A DNA stretch of 64,000 nucleotides, from the NCBI RefSeq assembly GCF_028689295.1, contig NZ_JAQTWL010000011.1, positions 53,580 to 117,579 of the forward strand, given 5' to 3'. The position numbers and the translations under genes were made by a program. This DNA is from Rhodoferax sp. (GTDB taxonomy: Bacteria; Pseudomonadota; Gammaproteobacteria; Burkholderiales; Burkholderiaceae_C). Positions 35,128-43,228 of this stretch are shown here, piece after piece (position 1 is the stretch's first letter; each line of letters starts with the position of its first letter). The notes beneath the pieces were generated by a model, which saw nothing but the letters and a program-made list of their open reading frames with translations, had not been told where the DNA came from and searched no databases.

Positions 35128-35430
35128 ATGAAAACCGTATTTATCGCCGCTGCCCTGGTCGCCACCTCATTTGCCGCCTTGGCCGACCACAATGACTACG
35201 TTCCTCAGCAAGGCGCTTCCGACCCCGGAAAAGCGCGTGCCGAAGTCATCGCCGTGTCGCAGGAGGCGAAAGCTACAGGCCAGATCAACATCACCGAGCA
35301 TGCAATGCGGCAGGCAGAGCGACTCAGCCGCCAGCAAAGCACATCCAAGCTGACTCGGCAGCAGGTTCAACAGGAAGTCGTCGCGATGCGCGAGCAAACC
35401 AGGTTCGACATTCAGGGTGAACACCGTTGA
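35128..35430 (+). CDS. Small secreted protein of unknown function
   Basis: 100 residues. The signal peptide MKTVFIAAALVATSFAALA is followed by a polar, helical mature region rich in Gln, Glu and Arg (SDPGKARAEVIAVSQEAKATGQINITEHAMRQAERLSRQQSTSKLTRQQVQQEVVAM). Organisation resembles the short DUF4148-type secreted proteins of Burkholderiales but I cannot match it firmly. AAAGGAAA precedes the ATG; the ORF-track N-terminal extension is rejected. It lies 80 bp upstream of the ECF promoter motif and transcription of the two is probably separate. Confidence 0.75.
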   Translation: MKTVFIAAALVATSFAALADHNDYVPQQGASDPGKARAEVIAVSQEAKATGQINITEHAMRQAERLSRQQSTSKLTRQQVQQEVVAMREQTRFDIQGEHR

Positions 35431-35509
35431 AAGCGGGGTGTTCATTGCGCCGACGGGATCAGGTCTGACGTGTTCAGGCCTGATCAACCCGCGCACTGGT
35501 TCACGAAGT

Positions 35510-35536
35510 GTAAGAAACAGCTTTACGCGACGACTA
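35510..35536 (+). promoter_or_regulatory. Predicted ECF sigma promoter of the sigma/anti-sigma operon
   Basis: GTAAGAA, then exactly 14 bases, then CGACTA, about 35 bp before the sigma-factor ATG. The same two boxes with the same spacing precede the cysteine-repeat cytochrome (48217-48243) and the bufferin precursor (56983-57009). The bipartite form (GTAA-type -35, CGWC-type -10) is the usual shape of ECF promoters, so the sigma factor probably activates itself. Confidence 0.7.
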
Positions 35537-35572
35537 CTTTGCATCGTGTTCAGGAATCCGGCATCTCAGCCC

Positions 35573-36226
35573 ATGTCGAATCTTCAAAGCTACCAAAGTG
35601 TGTCCATGAATCACCAGACCGAATCCATTGCGCTGCCAGCCTCTGCCACGCACCCTGATGCCTCGGGTGCCTCTTGGGTCAGACTGCGGCAACGCCTGTT
35701 GCGCCACGCCCGCATGATGGTGTTTGAGCCTGCGCAAGCTGAAGACCTGGTGCAGGAATCGCTGGTGGCGGTGCTGGAAAAGCCCGAAGCCCATCGCGGC
35801 GAGGCCTCCCTCATGACATGGGCCGTGGCCATCCTCAAGCACAAAATTGCCGACTGGTACCGCTCGCCACATCAGCGCCGACGCGCTTGGGTTGAGATCG
35901 ATGAAAATGAAGTTGATGTCGATTCAACCGAAGACCTTTATGATGAGCAGGGCAGCTACAAGGAAGCCGTGCCGTCCTGGCAGCAACCTGAAAGGCAGGA
36001 GACCCAGCGCCAGATGATGTCCGTCATGGAGGGATGTCTGAAGCGCCTGCCTTCCCAGGCCGGCAGGGTCTTCATGATGCGCGAGTGGCTCGGATTCGAA
36101 ACGTCGGAAATTTGTGAGCGCCTGAGCCTGAGCGCTGAAAATTGCCGCATGATCCTGCATCGGGCTCGCATGGGCCTGCGCCAGTGCATGACCACCCAAG
36201 GACACACTACCGGGAGCCTCCAATGA
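35573..36226 (+). CDS. ECF RNA polymerase sigma factor
   Basis: 217-residue sigma-70 family factor with only regions 2 and 4. Region 2 spans WVRLRQRLLRHARMMVFEPAQAEDLVQESLVAVLEKPEAHRGEASLMTWAVAILKHKIADWYR, and region 4 is GCLKRLPSQAGRVFMMREWLGFETSEICERLSLSAENCRMILHRAR, a complete helix-turn-helix. A long acidic linker (IDENEVDVDSTEDLYDEQG) joins them. It resembles the Neisseria-type RpoE paired with a small zinc anti-sigma. The ATG at MSNLQSYQ is chosen, since the track start lies upstream of the predicted promoter. The stop overlaps the anti-sigma start (ATGA). Two operons in this window carry the same promoter motif. Confidence 0.92.
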   Translation: MSNLQSYQSVSMNHQTESIALPASATHPDASGASWVRLRQRLLRHARMMVFEPAQAEDLVQESLVAVLEKPEAHRGEASLMTWAVAILKHKIADWYRSPHQRRRAWVEIDENEVDVDSTEDLYDEQGSYKEAVPSWQQPERQETQRQMMSVMEGCLKRLPSQAGRVFMMREWLGFETSEICERLSLSAENCRMILHRARMGLRQCMTTQGHTTGSLQ

Positions 36227-36450
36227 CACTTCTTCATTCATGCCAAAAAGCGGCTGAACTGATTTCCCAGTCACTGGATGAACCCCTTGACATGGTTGAC
36301 AAGCTGCGTTTGCGTGTGCATCTGAGCATGTGCGGCAATTGCCGCAACGTGCAGGAGCAACTCAACCTGATCCACAAAATGGGCTCGCAAATTGGTACGC
36401 TCGATTTGTGTGATGACTCCGGGGAAGCACCATTTCCGCAAGGAAATTGA
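36223..36450 (+). CDS. Zinc-type anti-sigma factor (zf-HC2, MseR-like)
   Basis: 75-residue soluble protein beginning MTLLHSCQKAAELISQSLDE with H33-x3-C37-x2-C40 (RVHLSMCGNC), the ZAS/zf-HC2 signature; an earlier Cys at position 7 may be the fourth ligand. It lacks a transmembrane helix, so it should be a cytoplasmic anti-sigma that releases its partner on thiol oxidation or metal exchange. It is translationally coupled to the sigma gene by ATGA with GGGAG upstream. It ends 82 bp before the selenoneine operon; co-transcription with senA is possible but not shown. Confidence 0.88.
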   Translation: MTLLHSCQKAAELISQSLDEPLDMVDKLRLRVHLSMCGNCRNVQEQLNLIHKMGSQIGTLDLCDDSGEAPFPQGN

Positions 36451-36532
36451 CCGTGCCGGGTGACACAGGAAAGCCCATGATCCAATAGAGTCATGAACTT
36501 GCCAAACGCAGCACCTTGTCGGAGCGACTCTC

Positions 36533-37729
36533 GTGTCTGACTCGCGCCAACTCTGCGGTGCCGAGCTGGTCGCGGCCCTGCGCGAGAGCCGCCAACGCAC
36601 GCTGTTGCTGGTGGACGACTTGAGCCCCGCGCAGTGGAGTCCGATTAGACAGATTGGCATCAACCCGGTGGCGTGGGAGCTGGCGCACATCGCCTGGTTT
36701 GCAGAGTTCTGGATATTGCGAGGCCCCCATCATTGCGACGCGCAGGGCCTGGTGCACGCGGCGCGTCCAGCGCGCTTTGCCGGGCCGGATGGTTTGTTTG
36801 ACTCGGCGCGGCTGGCGCACGCCCAGCGCTGGAATGAGGCCATGCCAACACGCGCGGAACTGGAACCGATGCTGTCGGGCCAGTTGGAGACCTGCATCGC
36901 GTCGGTAGCGGCTGGCGCGGCCGAGTCCACCGATGCCGCGCAAGACCCGCTGTACTTCCATCGCCTGGCCCTGTTCCATGAGGATATGCACGCCGAAGCC
37001 CTTTGCTGGATGCGCTCTGCGCTGGAATACCACGTGCCTGTCGGGTTGACCATACCCCAGTTGCCAACCAGCCAGCCGCTGGCCGTGCCGGGTGCCGACA
37101 CCTGCGTCGGATGGCCCCCCGCGCAACCCGGTTTTGCTTTCGACAACGAATGCCCCGCCATGGCCGTTCGGGTGGACGGTTTCGAGATCGACAGCGCGCC
37201 GGTGAGCGCGGGCGCTTTTGCCCGCTTCGTCGAGGCCGGGGGCTATGACAACGCGCTGTATTGGCCAGAGGAGGCCGGGGCGTGGCGCGCGCAGTCGCGG
37301 CTGGCGCATCCGCAACAGTGGCGGCGCGCCTCGGGCGGCGGATGGCAGGCGCGCTGGTTCGACCAATGGCTGGCGCTGGACGGCACGGCACCGGTCATGC
37401 ACATCAACGCCTTCGAAGCGCAGGCCTACTGCCTGTGGGCCGGGCGGCGCCTGCCCAGCGCCAGCGAATGGGAATACGCGGCCAGCTCGCAATGCGACTT
37501 TCACTGGGGCCACAGCGTGTGGGAGTGGACATCGAGCGCCTTTGCGCCTTACCCCGGCTTCATGCCCGGCCCATATCACGCTTACTCGCAACCCTGGTTC
37601 GGCAACCACCGCGAGCTGCGCGGCGGTGCGTTCTCCAGCCACGCCCGCATGCACCATCCGCGCTACCGCAATTTTTTTGAGCCGCACCGCACGGATGTGT
37701 TTGCAGGTTTTCGAACGGTGACACTGTGA
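36533..37729 (+). CDS. senA: Selenoneine synthase SenA (EgtB-like nonheme iron enzyme)
   Basis: 398-residue C-Se bond-forming enzyme. The N-terminal DinB-like domain supplies the iron ligands H52 (ELAHIAWF) and H149-x3-H153-x-E (HEDMHAE). The C-terminal FGE-sulfatase/EgtB domain has FEIDSAPVSAGAFARFVEAGGY, NAFEAQAYCLWAGRRLPSASEWEYA, VWEWTSSAFAPYPGF and a closing YRNFFEPHRTDVFAGFR. In characterised systems SenA joins hercynine with a selenosugar to give selenoneine. The assignment rests on sequence differing from the true EgtB at 41.1 kb and on senB and senC directly downstream. The GTG start has CGGAG 8 nt upstream. Its stop overlaps the senB GTG (GTGA). Confidence 0.9.
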   Translation: MSDSRQLCGAELVAALRESRQRTLLLVDDLSPAQWSPIRQIGINPVAWELAHIAWFAEFWILRGPHHCDAQGLVHAARPARFAGPDGLFDSARLAHAQRWNEAMPTRAELEPMLSGQLETCIASVAAGAAESTDAAQDPLYFHRLALFHEDMHAEALCWMRSALEYHVPVGLTIPQLPTSQPLAVPGADTCVGWPPAQPGFAFDNECPAMAVRVDGFEIDSAPVSAGAFARFVEAGGYDNALYWPEEAGAWRAQSRLAHPQQWRRASGGGWQARWFDQWLALDGTAPVMHINAFEAQAYCLWAGRRLPSASEWEYAASSQCDFHWGHSVWEWTSSAFAPYPGFMPGPYHAYSQPWFGNHRELRGGAFSSHARMHHPRYRNFFEPHRTDVFAGFRTVTL

Positions 37730-38745
37730 GTTCAATTGAGCGCATGGCTCAGCGCATGACCCGTCCCCGCGTGCTCATCATCAGCCCAGCGGCTGCCTCT
37801 GCCAACAATGGCAATTGGCACACCGCGTGGCGCTGGTCGCGCATGTTGCGCCCGGCGTTCGATGCCACGATTGCCCTGGGATGGAACGGCGAACCTTTTG
37901 ACGTGATGCTGGCCCTGCATGCCCGGCGATCTGCCGAGTCCATCGCACGTTGGGCACGGTCCAAGGGCGCCGCGGAAAATGCACAAGGTCTTGGCGTGGT
38001 GTTGACCGGCACCGATTTGTACCGAGACATCCAATCCGACACTCAAGCGCAGGCCTCTTTGCAGTATGCCCGCCAGCTCGTGGTGCTGCAGGAGTGCGGT
38101 GCAGAAGCGCTTCCCCCTGCCTTGCGCCACAAGGCAAGGGTGATTTTTCAGTCCGCCGCAGCGCAAGAGGCGCTACCCAAGCCCACCACTGAGTTGCGGG
38201 TGCTGATGGCGGGACATTTGCGCGATGAGAAATCGCCACGAACCCTGTGGGATGCAGCCCGCATCCTCCAACCGCACACAGACATCTTTATCGACCACAT
38301 TGGCGAAGCGCTGGAGCCCGCGTTAGGCGCGCAAGCCCGCGCCTGCATGGTGGCGTGCCCGCAGTACCGCTGGCTGGGCGGCATGGCGCATGACACCACG
38401 CTGCAGGCAATTGCGCAGGCGCACGTGCTGGTGCACACCAGCCGTATGGAAGGCGGCGCGCAAGTGATTTTGGAGGCAGTGTGCAGTGGCACGCCGGTGC
38501 TGGCATCAAACATTCCCGGCAACGTGGGCATGCTGGGGGCGGACTATCGCGGTTACTTTGCGCTGGGCGACGCAACCGCACTGGCGGACTTGCTGCTGCG
38601 CTGCCGCGCGGAACTTGATCACGACAATGGCTTTTGTGCCCAGTTGTCCCGGCAGTGCGCCCTGCGCGTACCCCTGTTTTCACCCGCCACCGAGCAAGCC
38701 GCCGTGCGGGATTTGGTGAATGATTTACTCGATGCAAACCCCTGA
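37726..38745 (+). CDS. senB: Selenosugar synthase SenB (TIGR04348-family glycosyltransferase)
   Basis: 339-residue GT-B glycosyltransferase. The N-terminal Rossmann half starts RVLIISPAAASANNGNWHTAWRW with a donor-binding NNGN segment. The C-terminal half has the sugar-nucleotide region HTSRMEGGAQVILEAVCSGTPVLASNIPGN, typical of GT4-like enzymes (E-x7-E). Characterised SenB makes 1-seleno-GlcNAc-type sugar from a UDP-sugar and selenophosphate, which SenA then uses. The GTG start overlaps the senA stop; an ATG 18 nt later (MAQRMTRP) is an alternative. It is cytosolic with no signal. The 3' end overlaps senC by 26 bp. Confidence 0.9.
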   Translation: MSSIERMAQRMTRPRVLIISPAAASANNGNWHTAWRWSRMLRPAFDATIALGWNGEPFDVMLALHARRSAESIARWARSKGAAENAQGLGVVLTGTDLYRDIQSDTQAQASLQYARQLVVLQECGAEALPPALRHKARVIFQSAAAQEALPKPTTELRVLMAGHLRDEKSPRTLWDAARILQPHTDIFIDHIGEALEPALGAQARACMVACPQYRWLGGMAHDTTLQAIAQAHVLVHTSRMEGGAQVILEAVCSGTPVLASNIPGNVGMLGADYRGYFALGDATALADLLLRCRAELDHDNGFCAQLSRQCALRVPLFSPATEQAAVRDLVNDLLDANP

Positions 38746-41029
38746 ACAACCCATCCTGCGCGACATTGTTTTGGTCGGTGGCGGTCACAGCCATGTGGGG
38801 GTCATCAAAAGCTTTGGCATGCAGCCGATTCCCTGCGTGCGCCTGACCGTGATTTGTACCGACGTGCATACGCCTTATTCGGGCATGTTGCCGGGTTACG
38901 TGGCCGGGCATTACAGCTATGACGACGTGCACATCGACCTCAGTCGCCTGGCGGTGTTCGCCGGCGCGCGCCTGTACCGCGACGAGGTGATCGGGCTCGA
39001 CCGCGTCAACCGCCGTGTGCTGTGCCGCAACCGCCCGCCGGTGCCCTACGACGTGTTGTCGATCAACACCGGCTCCACGCCGCAACTCCACGATGTGCCG
39101 GGCGCTTTGCAAAACGCCATTGCCGTCAAGCCCATCACCCGCTTCAATGCGCGCTGGCTGGCGCTGCTTGAGCGCGTGCAGAAACACGTTGGCACAACCA
39201 CGGTCGCGGTGGTGGGCGCAGGTGCGGGCGGTGTGGAGTTGCTGCTGGCCATGCAATACCGCCTGCGCCATGAACTGCGCACACTGGGGCGCAACCCGAA
39301 TGATCTGGTGTTTCACCTGTTCACCAACAACGCCCACATTTTGCCCACCCATAACGCCCGCGTGCGCCGCACCTTTGACACGGTTTTGGCCGCGCGCGGT
39401 GTGCAGGTGCACTGCGATGCGGCGGTCACGCAAGTCTCGGCGGGGCAGGTGCAAACGGGCTCGGGCGAGGTGGTGCAGGCCGACGAGATCATTTGGGTCA
39501 CTCGTGCCGGTGGTGCCGCATGGCTCAAAGACACCGGCCTGGCACTGGATGCCGATGGTTTCATACAGGTCACAGATACCTTGCAAACCGTCACCGACCC
39601 CGTCATTTTTGCTGCTGGCGACATTGCCGCCATGGTGAACCATCCGCTGGAAAAAGCTGGCGTGTTTGCCGTGCGCCAAGGCCCCCCGCTGGCGCGCAAC
39701 CTGCGCATGAGTGTGCAGGGCGCGGCGCTCAAACCCTACCATCCGCAGCGGCGCTGGCTGGCGCTCATCAGCACTGGCAACCAGTACGCCGTGGCCTCGC
39801 GCGGCTGGCTCGGGTTTGCCGGGGCCTGGGTGTGGCGTTGGAAGGACTGGATCGACCGGGACTTTATGCGCAAGTTTCAGGACTTGGCGCCTATGGACGC
39901 CCACGCAAGGGGTGCGCACGCTGCATCGGCTAACATACCCGGCGCGGTGCAGCTCACCTCAGAAGAGTCTTTGCAAGCCATCTCCGCCATGGCCATGCGC
40001 TGCGGCGGCTGCGGCGCCAAGGTGGGGGCCACCGTGCTGTCGCGCGCGCTGGGCCAGTTGCACCCGGTGCAGCACGACGATGTGCTGATAGGCCTGAGCG
40101 ACCCCGACGATGCGGCGGTGGTGCGCGTGCCGCCGGGCAAGGCCATGGTGCATTCGGTGGACTTCTTCCGATCGTTCATTGACGATCCCTACCTGTTTGG
40201 CAAGGTTGCCGCCAACCACGCGCTGGGCGACCTCTGGGCCATGGGCGCGCAGGCGCAATCGGCCACGGCCATCGCCACCGTGCCCCCGGGCCTGGAGAGC
40301 AAGGTGGAAGACCTGCTGTTTCAGATGATGACCGGCGCGCTGGAGGTCTTGAACGAGGCCAACTGCGCGCTGGTGGGTGGCCACACCGGCGAGGGCAAGG
40401 AACTGGCGCTGGGCTTTGCCGTCAACGGCCTGATCGACGACGACCCGGCGCAGATTTTGCGCAAAAACGGCATGCGCGCGGGCGATGTGCTGATTCTGAC
40501 CAAACCGATTGGCACCGGCACCCTGTTTGCCGCCCACGCCCGCCTGGCCGCCAAGGGTCGCTGGATTGACGCCGCACTGCAGTCGATGGTGCTGTCCAAC
40601 CAGCGTGGCGCGCAGTGCCTGCGCGAATTCGGCGCTACCGCCTGCACCGACCTGACCGGTTTTGGTCTGCTGGGTCACCTGGTGGAAATGACTCGCCCCT
40701 CGGGTGTGGATGCAGAGATTGATTTGAACGCGCTGCCCCTGCTCGATGGCGCACAGGAATGCGTGGCTGCTGGCATCGTCAGCTCTCTGCAAAGCGCCAA
40801 TGTGCGGCTGCGCCACGCCCTGCGCAACCAGCAGGCGAAGGCGCACCACCCGCGTTACCCGCTGATTTTTGACCCGCAAACCGCAGGCGGACTGTTGGCC
40901 AGTGTTCCCGCAGACAGGGCAGATGCCTGCATTGCAGCACTGCGTGAACTGGGCTACGTTCATACGGCGGCAATTGGGCGGGTATTGACGCAAAGCGATG
41001 CGATGGAGCCGATCACGTTGTGCGGGTGA
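38720..41029 (+). CDS. senC: Selenophosphate synthetase fused to an FAD oxidoreductase (SenC/SelD)
   Basis: 769-residue two-part enzyme. Residues about 15-400 form an NDH-2-like FAD/NAD(P) oxidoreductase (IVLVGGGHSHVGVIKSF; VAVVGAGAGGVELLLAM; VIFAAGDIAAM). Residues about 420-769 form selenide, water dikinase with the catalytic C431-G-A-K434 (RCGGCGAKVGA), ALGDLWAMGAQ, LVGGHTGEGKELALG and DPQTAGGLLASVP. SelD makes selenophosphate from selenide and ATP; the reductase part may generate selenide or supply electrons. E. coli SelD has CGCK where this has CGAK, so the essential Cys and Lys remain. It overlaps senB, and an alternative start 12 nt later gives MQTPEQ. It may serve other selenium pathways too. 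Confidence 0.93.
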   Translation: MIYSMQTPEQPILRDIVLVGGGHSHVGVIKSFGMQPIPCVRLTVICTDVHTPYSGMLPGYVAGHYSYDDVHIDLSRLAVFAGARLYRDEVIGLDRVNRRVLCRNRPPVPYDVLSINTGSTPQLHDVPGALQNAIAVKPITRFNARWLALLERVQKHVGTTTVAVVGAGAGGVELLLAMQYRLRHELRTLGRNPNDLVFHLFTNNAHILPTHNARVRRTFDTVLAARGVQVHCDAAVTQVSAGQVQTGSGEVVQADEIIWVTRAGGAAWLKDTGLALDADGFIQVTDTLQTVTDPVIFAAGDIAAMVNHPLEKAGVFAVRQGPPLARNLRMSVQGAALKPYHPQRRWLALISTGNQYAVASRGWLGFAGAWVWRWKDWIDRDFMRKFQDLAPMDAHARGAHAASANIPGAVQLTSEESLQAISAMAMRCGGCGAKVGATVLSRALGQLHPVQHDDVLIGLSDPDDAAVVRVPPGKAMVHSVDFFRSFIDDPYLFGKVAANHALGDLWAMGAQAQSATAIATVPPGLESKVEDLLFQMMTGALEVLNEANCALVGGHTGEGKELALGFAVNGLIDDDPAQILRKNGMRAGDVLILTKPIGTGTLFAAHARLAAKGRWIDAALQSMVLSNQRGAQCLREFGATACTDLTGFGLLGHLVEMTRPSGVDAEIDLNALPLLDGAQECVAAGIVSSLQSANVRLRHALRNQQAKAHHPRYPLIFDPQTAGGLLASVPADRADACIAALRELGYVHTAAIGRVLTQSDAMEPITLCG

Positions 41030-41077
41030 GGCCTTGCGTTTGAAAATCAATCCATCAAGCCCAGGCGGCTCTATGGC

Positions 41078-42295
41078 CTACACCGGCGAACCCCTGCCCC
41101 CCGTGCCAGTCTGAACGTCGCTCGCCAGCCGGATACCGGTGAACTGCCAACAGGCGCTGGCCGCAAAGAAGTTGCGGTAAGTGGCGCGCGAGTGACCCGC
41201 AGGCGTGGCCACCGAGCCGCCACGCAGCACGTATTGATTGACCATGAATTTGCCGTTGTACTCACCCACTGCACCGGCCGCAGTGTGAAATCCGGGGTAG
41301 GGAGCATAGCTTGATGCCGTCCATTGCCACGCCGTGTCAAACAACTGGTTCAGCGCCGATGCAGAGTGGCTCAGTGCGGCGTGTTCCCACTCAAACTCGG
41401 TCGGCAAACGCGCACTGGCCCAGCGCGCATAGGCATCGGCCTCGTAATACGACACATGGCGCACTGGTTGGTGCGGGTCGAGTGCAATCATCCCCTGCAG
41501 CGTGAACGCCTGCCAGGTTGTTGCGCAGCTGCGCCAATAGAGTGGGTGCGCACGGTTTTGCGCCGTGCGCCAATCCCAGCCTTCGGCCAGCCAGTAAACC
41601 GGGTCGTCATACCCGCCAGCGGCAACGAAAACTGCGAATTCATCGTTGCTCACCAACCGGCTGGCCAATTGATAAGGCTGCAAAAACACCCGATGTTGTG
41701 GACGCTCATTGTCAAAACAAAAACCGTCGCCGACATGTCCTACGTCCACCAAACCCCCATCAAATCGCAACCAGGACAAAGGCGTTGCCTCGCCTGGCAC
41801 GATGGATCCGACTTGATAGGAGGGCTGCATCGGGTTGCACGACAGCAGGTGCAGCATGTCGGTCAGCAGCAGCTCCTGGTGCTGTTGTTCATGCTGCAGG
41901 CCGAGCGTGACCATTGTCAGCAGCTCGGCATCCGGTCCACAGTCTGTCAACAATTGCACTATTCGTTGATCAACATCGGCACGATAGGCCAGCACCTGAT
42001 CGAGACCGGGGCGGGTGAGCAGGCCGCGTTGCGCGCGCGGGTGTTTGTCGCCCACCGCGTTGTAGTAAGAATTGAACAGCACCCTGAAGAGGGCATCAAA
42101 AGGCTTGAAGCCCGCCTGCCAGCGCTCCAGCACAAAGGTTTCAAAAAACCAGGTGGTGTGCGCCAGATGCCATTTGGCAGGACTGGCCTCAAGCATGGAC
42201 TGTACACAACAGTCTTCGGCACTCAGCGGGGCAGCCAGTGCCAGCGTGTGCTGGCGCACCGCCTGATAGTCTGAAGCCAATGACGCAAGATTCAC
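41078..42295 (-). CDS. egtB: Ergothioneine biosynthesis protein EgtB (sulfoxide synthase)
   Basis: 405-residue nonheme iron enzyme forming the C-S bond between hercynine and cysteine or gamma-glutamylcysteine. Iron ligands are in KWHLAHTTWFFETF (H46) and LGLQHEQQHQELLLTD (H135, H139). The FGE-type catalytic domain follows (CFDNERPQHRVFLQPYQLASRLVSNDEFAVF; WQWTASSYAPYPGFHTAAGA). It ends with ATYRNFFAASACWQFTGIRLA. The GTG start has GGAG 7 nt upstream. It lies 21 bp downstream of egtD and converges on senC. No egtA, egtC or egtE is in the window; the C-S lyase must lie elsewhere. Confidence 0.94.
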   Translation of the reverse strand: MNLASLASDYQAVRQHTLALAAPLSAEDCCVQSMLEASPAKWHLAHTTWFFETFVLERWQAGFKPFDALFRVLFNSYYNAVGDKHPRAQRGLLTRPGLDQVLAYRADVDQRIVQLLTDCGPDAELLTMVTLGLQHEQQHQELLLTDMLHLLSCNPMQPSYQVGSIVPGEATPLSWLRFDGGLVDVGHVGDGFCFDNERPQHRVFLQPYQLASRLVSNDEFAVFVAAGGYDDPVYWLAEGWDWRTAQNRAHPLYWRSCATTWQAFTLQGMIALDPHQPVRHVSYYEADAYARWASARLPTEFEWEHAALSHSASALNQLFDTAWQWTASSYAPYPGFHTAAGAVGEYNGKFMVNQYVLRGGSVATPAGHSRATYRNFFAASACWQFTGIRLASDVQTGTGGRGSPV

Positions 42296-42316
42296 TTTGA
42301 GACTCCAGAAAGTACC

Positions 42317-43228
42317 TCATGGGTGTGCCAGGATCACGGCAAACCAGTTGTCCGGATCGGTCCAGACTTGGGTTTGCGACAGTCCCGCACGCTTGAGTAG
42401 TTCAACGAAATCCGCTACCTGGTACTTGTAGCTGTTCTCGGTATGGATGCGCTCACCTTGGGCAAAGCTGCGCCCGCCCCCTGGCCAGTGCACATCGGTG
42501 GCAGTGCTGGCTTGAAGGTGCATCTCAATACGCGACGCTACCGGGTTAAAAAAGGCCAGGTGCTGCCACTGCGTTACATCAAAATCACTGCCGACGACCC
42601 GATTGACGTGCTTGAGCACATTCAGGTTGAAAGCGGCGGTGACCCCTTGCGCGTCGTCGTAGGCAGCGTGCAGAACCGCCATGTCTTTGACCAAGTCAAC
42701 GCCGATCAGCAATGCGCCGTCGTCGGCAAGCAAACCGCGCAAACGGGTGACTAAGGCTAGGGCCTGCGGTGGATCAAAGTTGCCGATGGACGAGCCGGGG
42801 TAAAACACCAGTCGCTGCGCCATTGGCAAATCCACGGGTAGTGTGATTGCACGCGTCAGGTCTGCCACCACAGCGCTGACTTCAACACCCGGCAAAGCAG
42901 CGCGCAAACCAGCCACGGCTTGATGCAGAAAATCTTCCGAGATATCCAGCGCCACAAAAAGTCTGGGGTGAATCAGCTCACACAACGCACGCGCTTTTTC
43001 GCAATTGCCCGCACCCGGCTCGATCACCGTCACACCCGCACCCATGCGGCAGGCAATGTCTGAAGCATGCGTGGTCATGATCTGGCGCTCGACTCGCGTC
43101 GGGTAATACTCTGGCAGCAGGGTGATCTGCTCAAACAGCGCAGAGCCTGCTGCATCGTAAAAATACTTGGGTGAAATGCTGGCCTGTGGCAGCAGCAGGC
43201 CCTGCAAAATTTCGGCTTGTGGTGTCAT
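42317..43228 (-). CDS. egtD: L-histidine N-alpha-methyltransferase EgtD
   Basis: 303-residue SAM-dependent enzyme that trimethylates histidine to hercynine, the common precursor for ergothioneine and selenoneine. It shows PKYFYDAAGSALFEQITLLPEYYPTRVE, the SAM site VTVIEPGAGNCEKA, FYPGSSIGNFDPPQA, and the histidine-pocket region AYDDAQGVTAAFNLNVLKHVNR and IHTENSYKYQ. The ATG overlaps the stop of the upstream glutathione reductase-like gene (ATGA). Its position between gor and egtB shows a three-gene operon. Since senA is convergent on the other side, this gene plausibly feeds both pathways. Confidence 0.95.
   Translation of the reverse strand: MTPQAEILQGLLLPQASISPKYFYDAAGSALFEQITLLPEYYPTRVERQIMTTHASDIACRMGAGVTVIEPGAGNCEKARALCELIHPRLFVALDISEDFLHQAVAGLRAALPGVEVSAVVADLTRAITLPVDLPMAQRLVFYPGSSIGNFDPPQALALVTRLRGLLADDGALLIGVDLVKDMAVLHAAYDDAQGVTAAFNLNVLKHVNRVVGSDFDVTQWQHLAFFNPVASRIEMHLQASTATDVHWPGGGRSFAQGERIHTENSYKYQVADFVELLKRAGLSQTQVWTDPDNWFAVILAHP

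Noticed and set aside
38288-39919. 543-aa minus-strand ORF opposite senB/senC
   Set aside because: Shadow; the plus strand encodes recognised families with overlapping starts.
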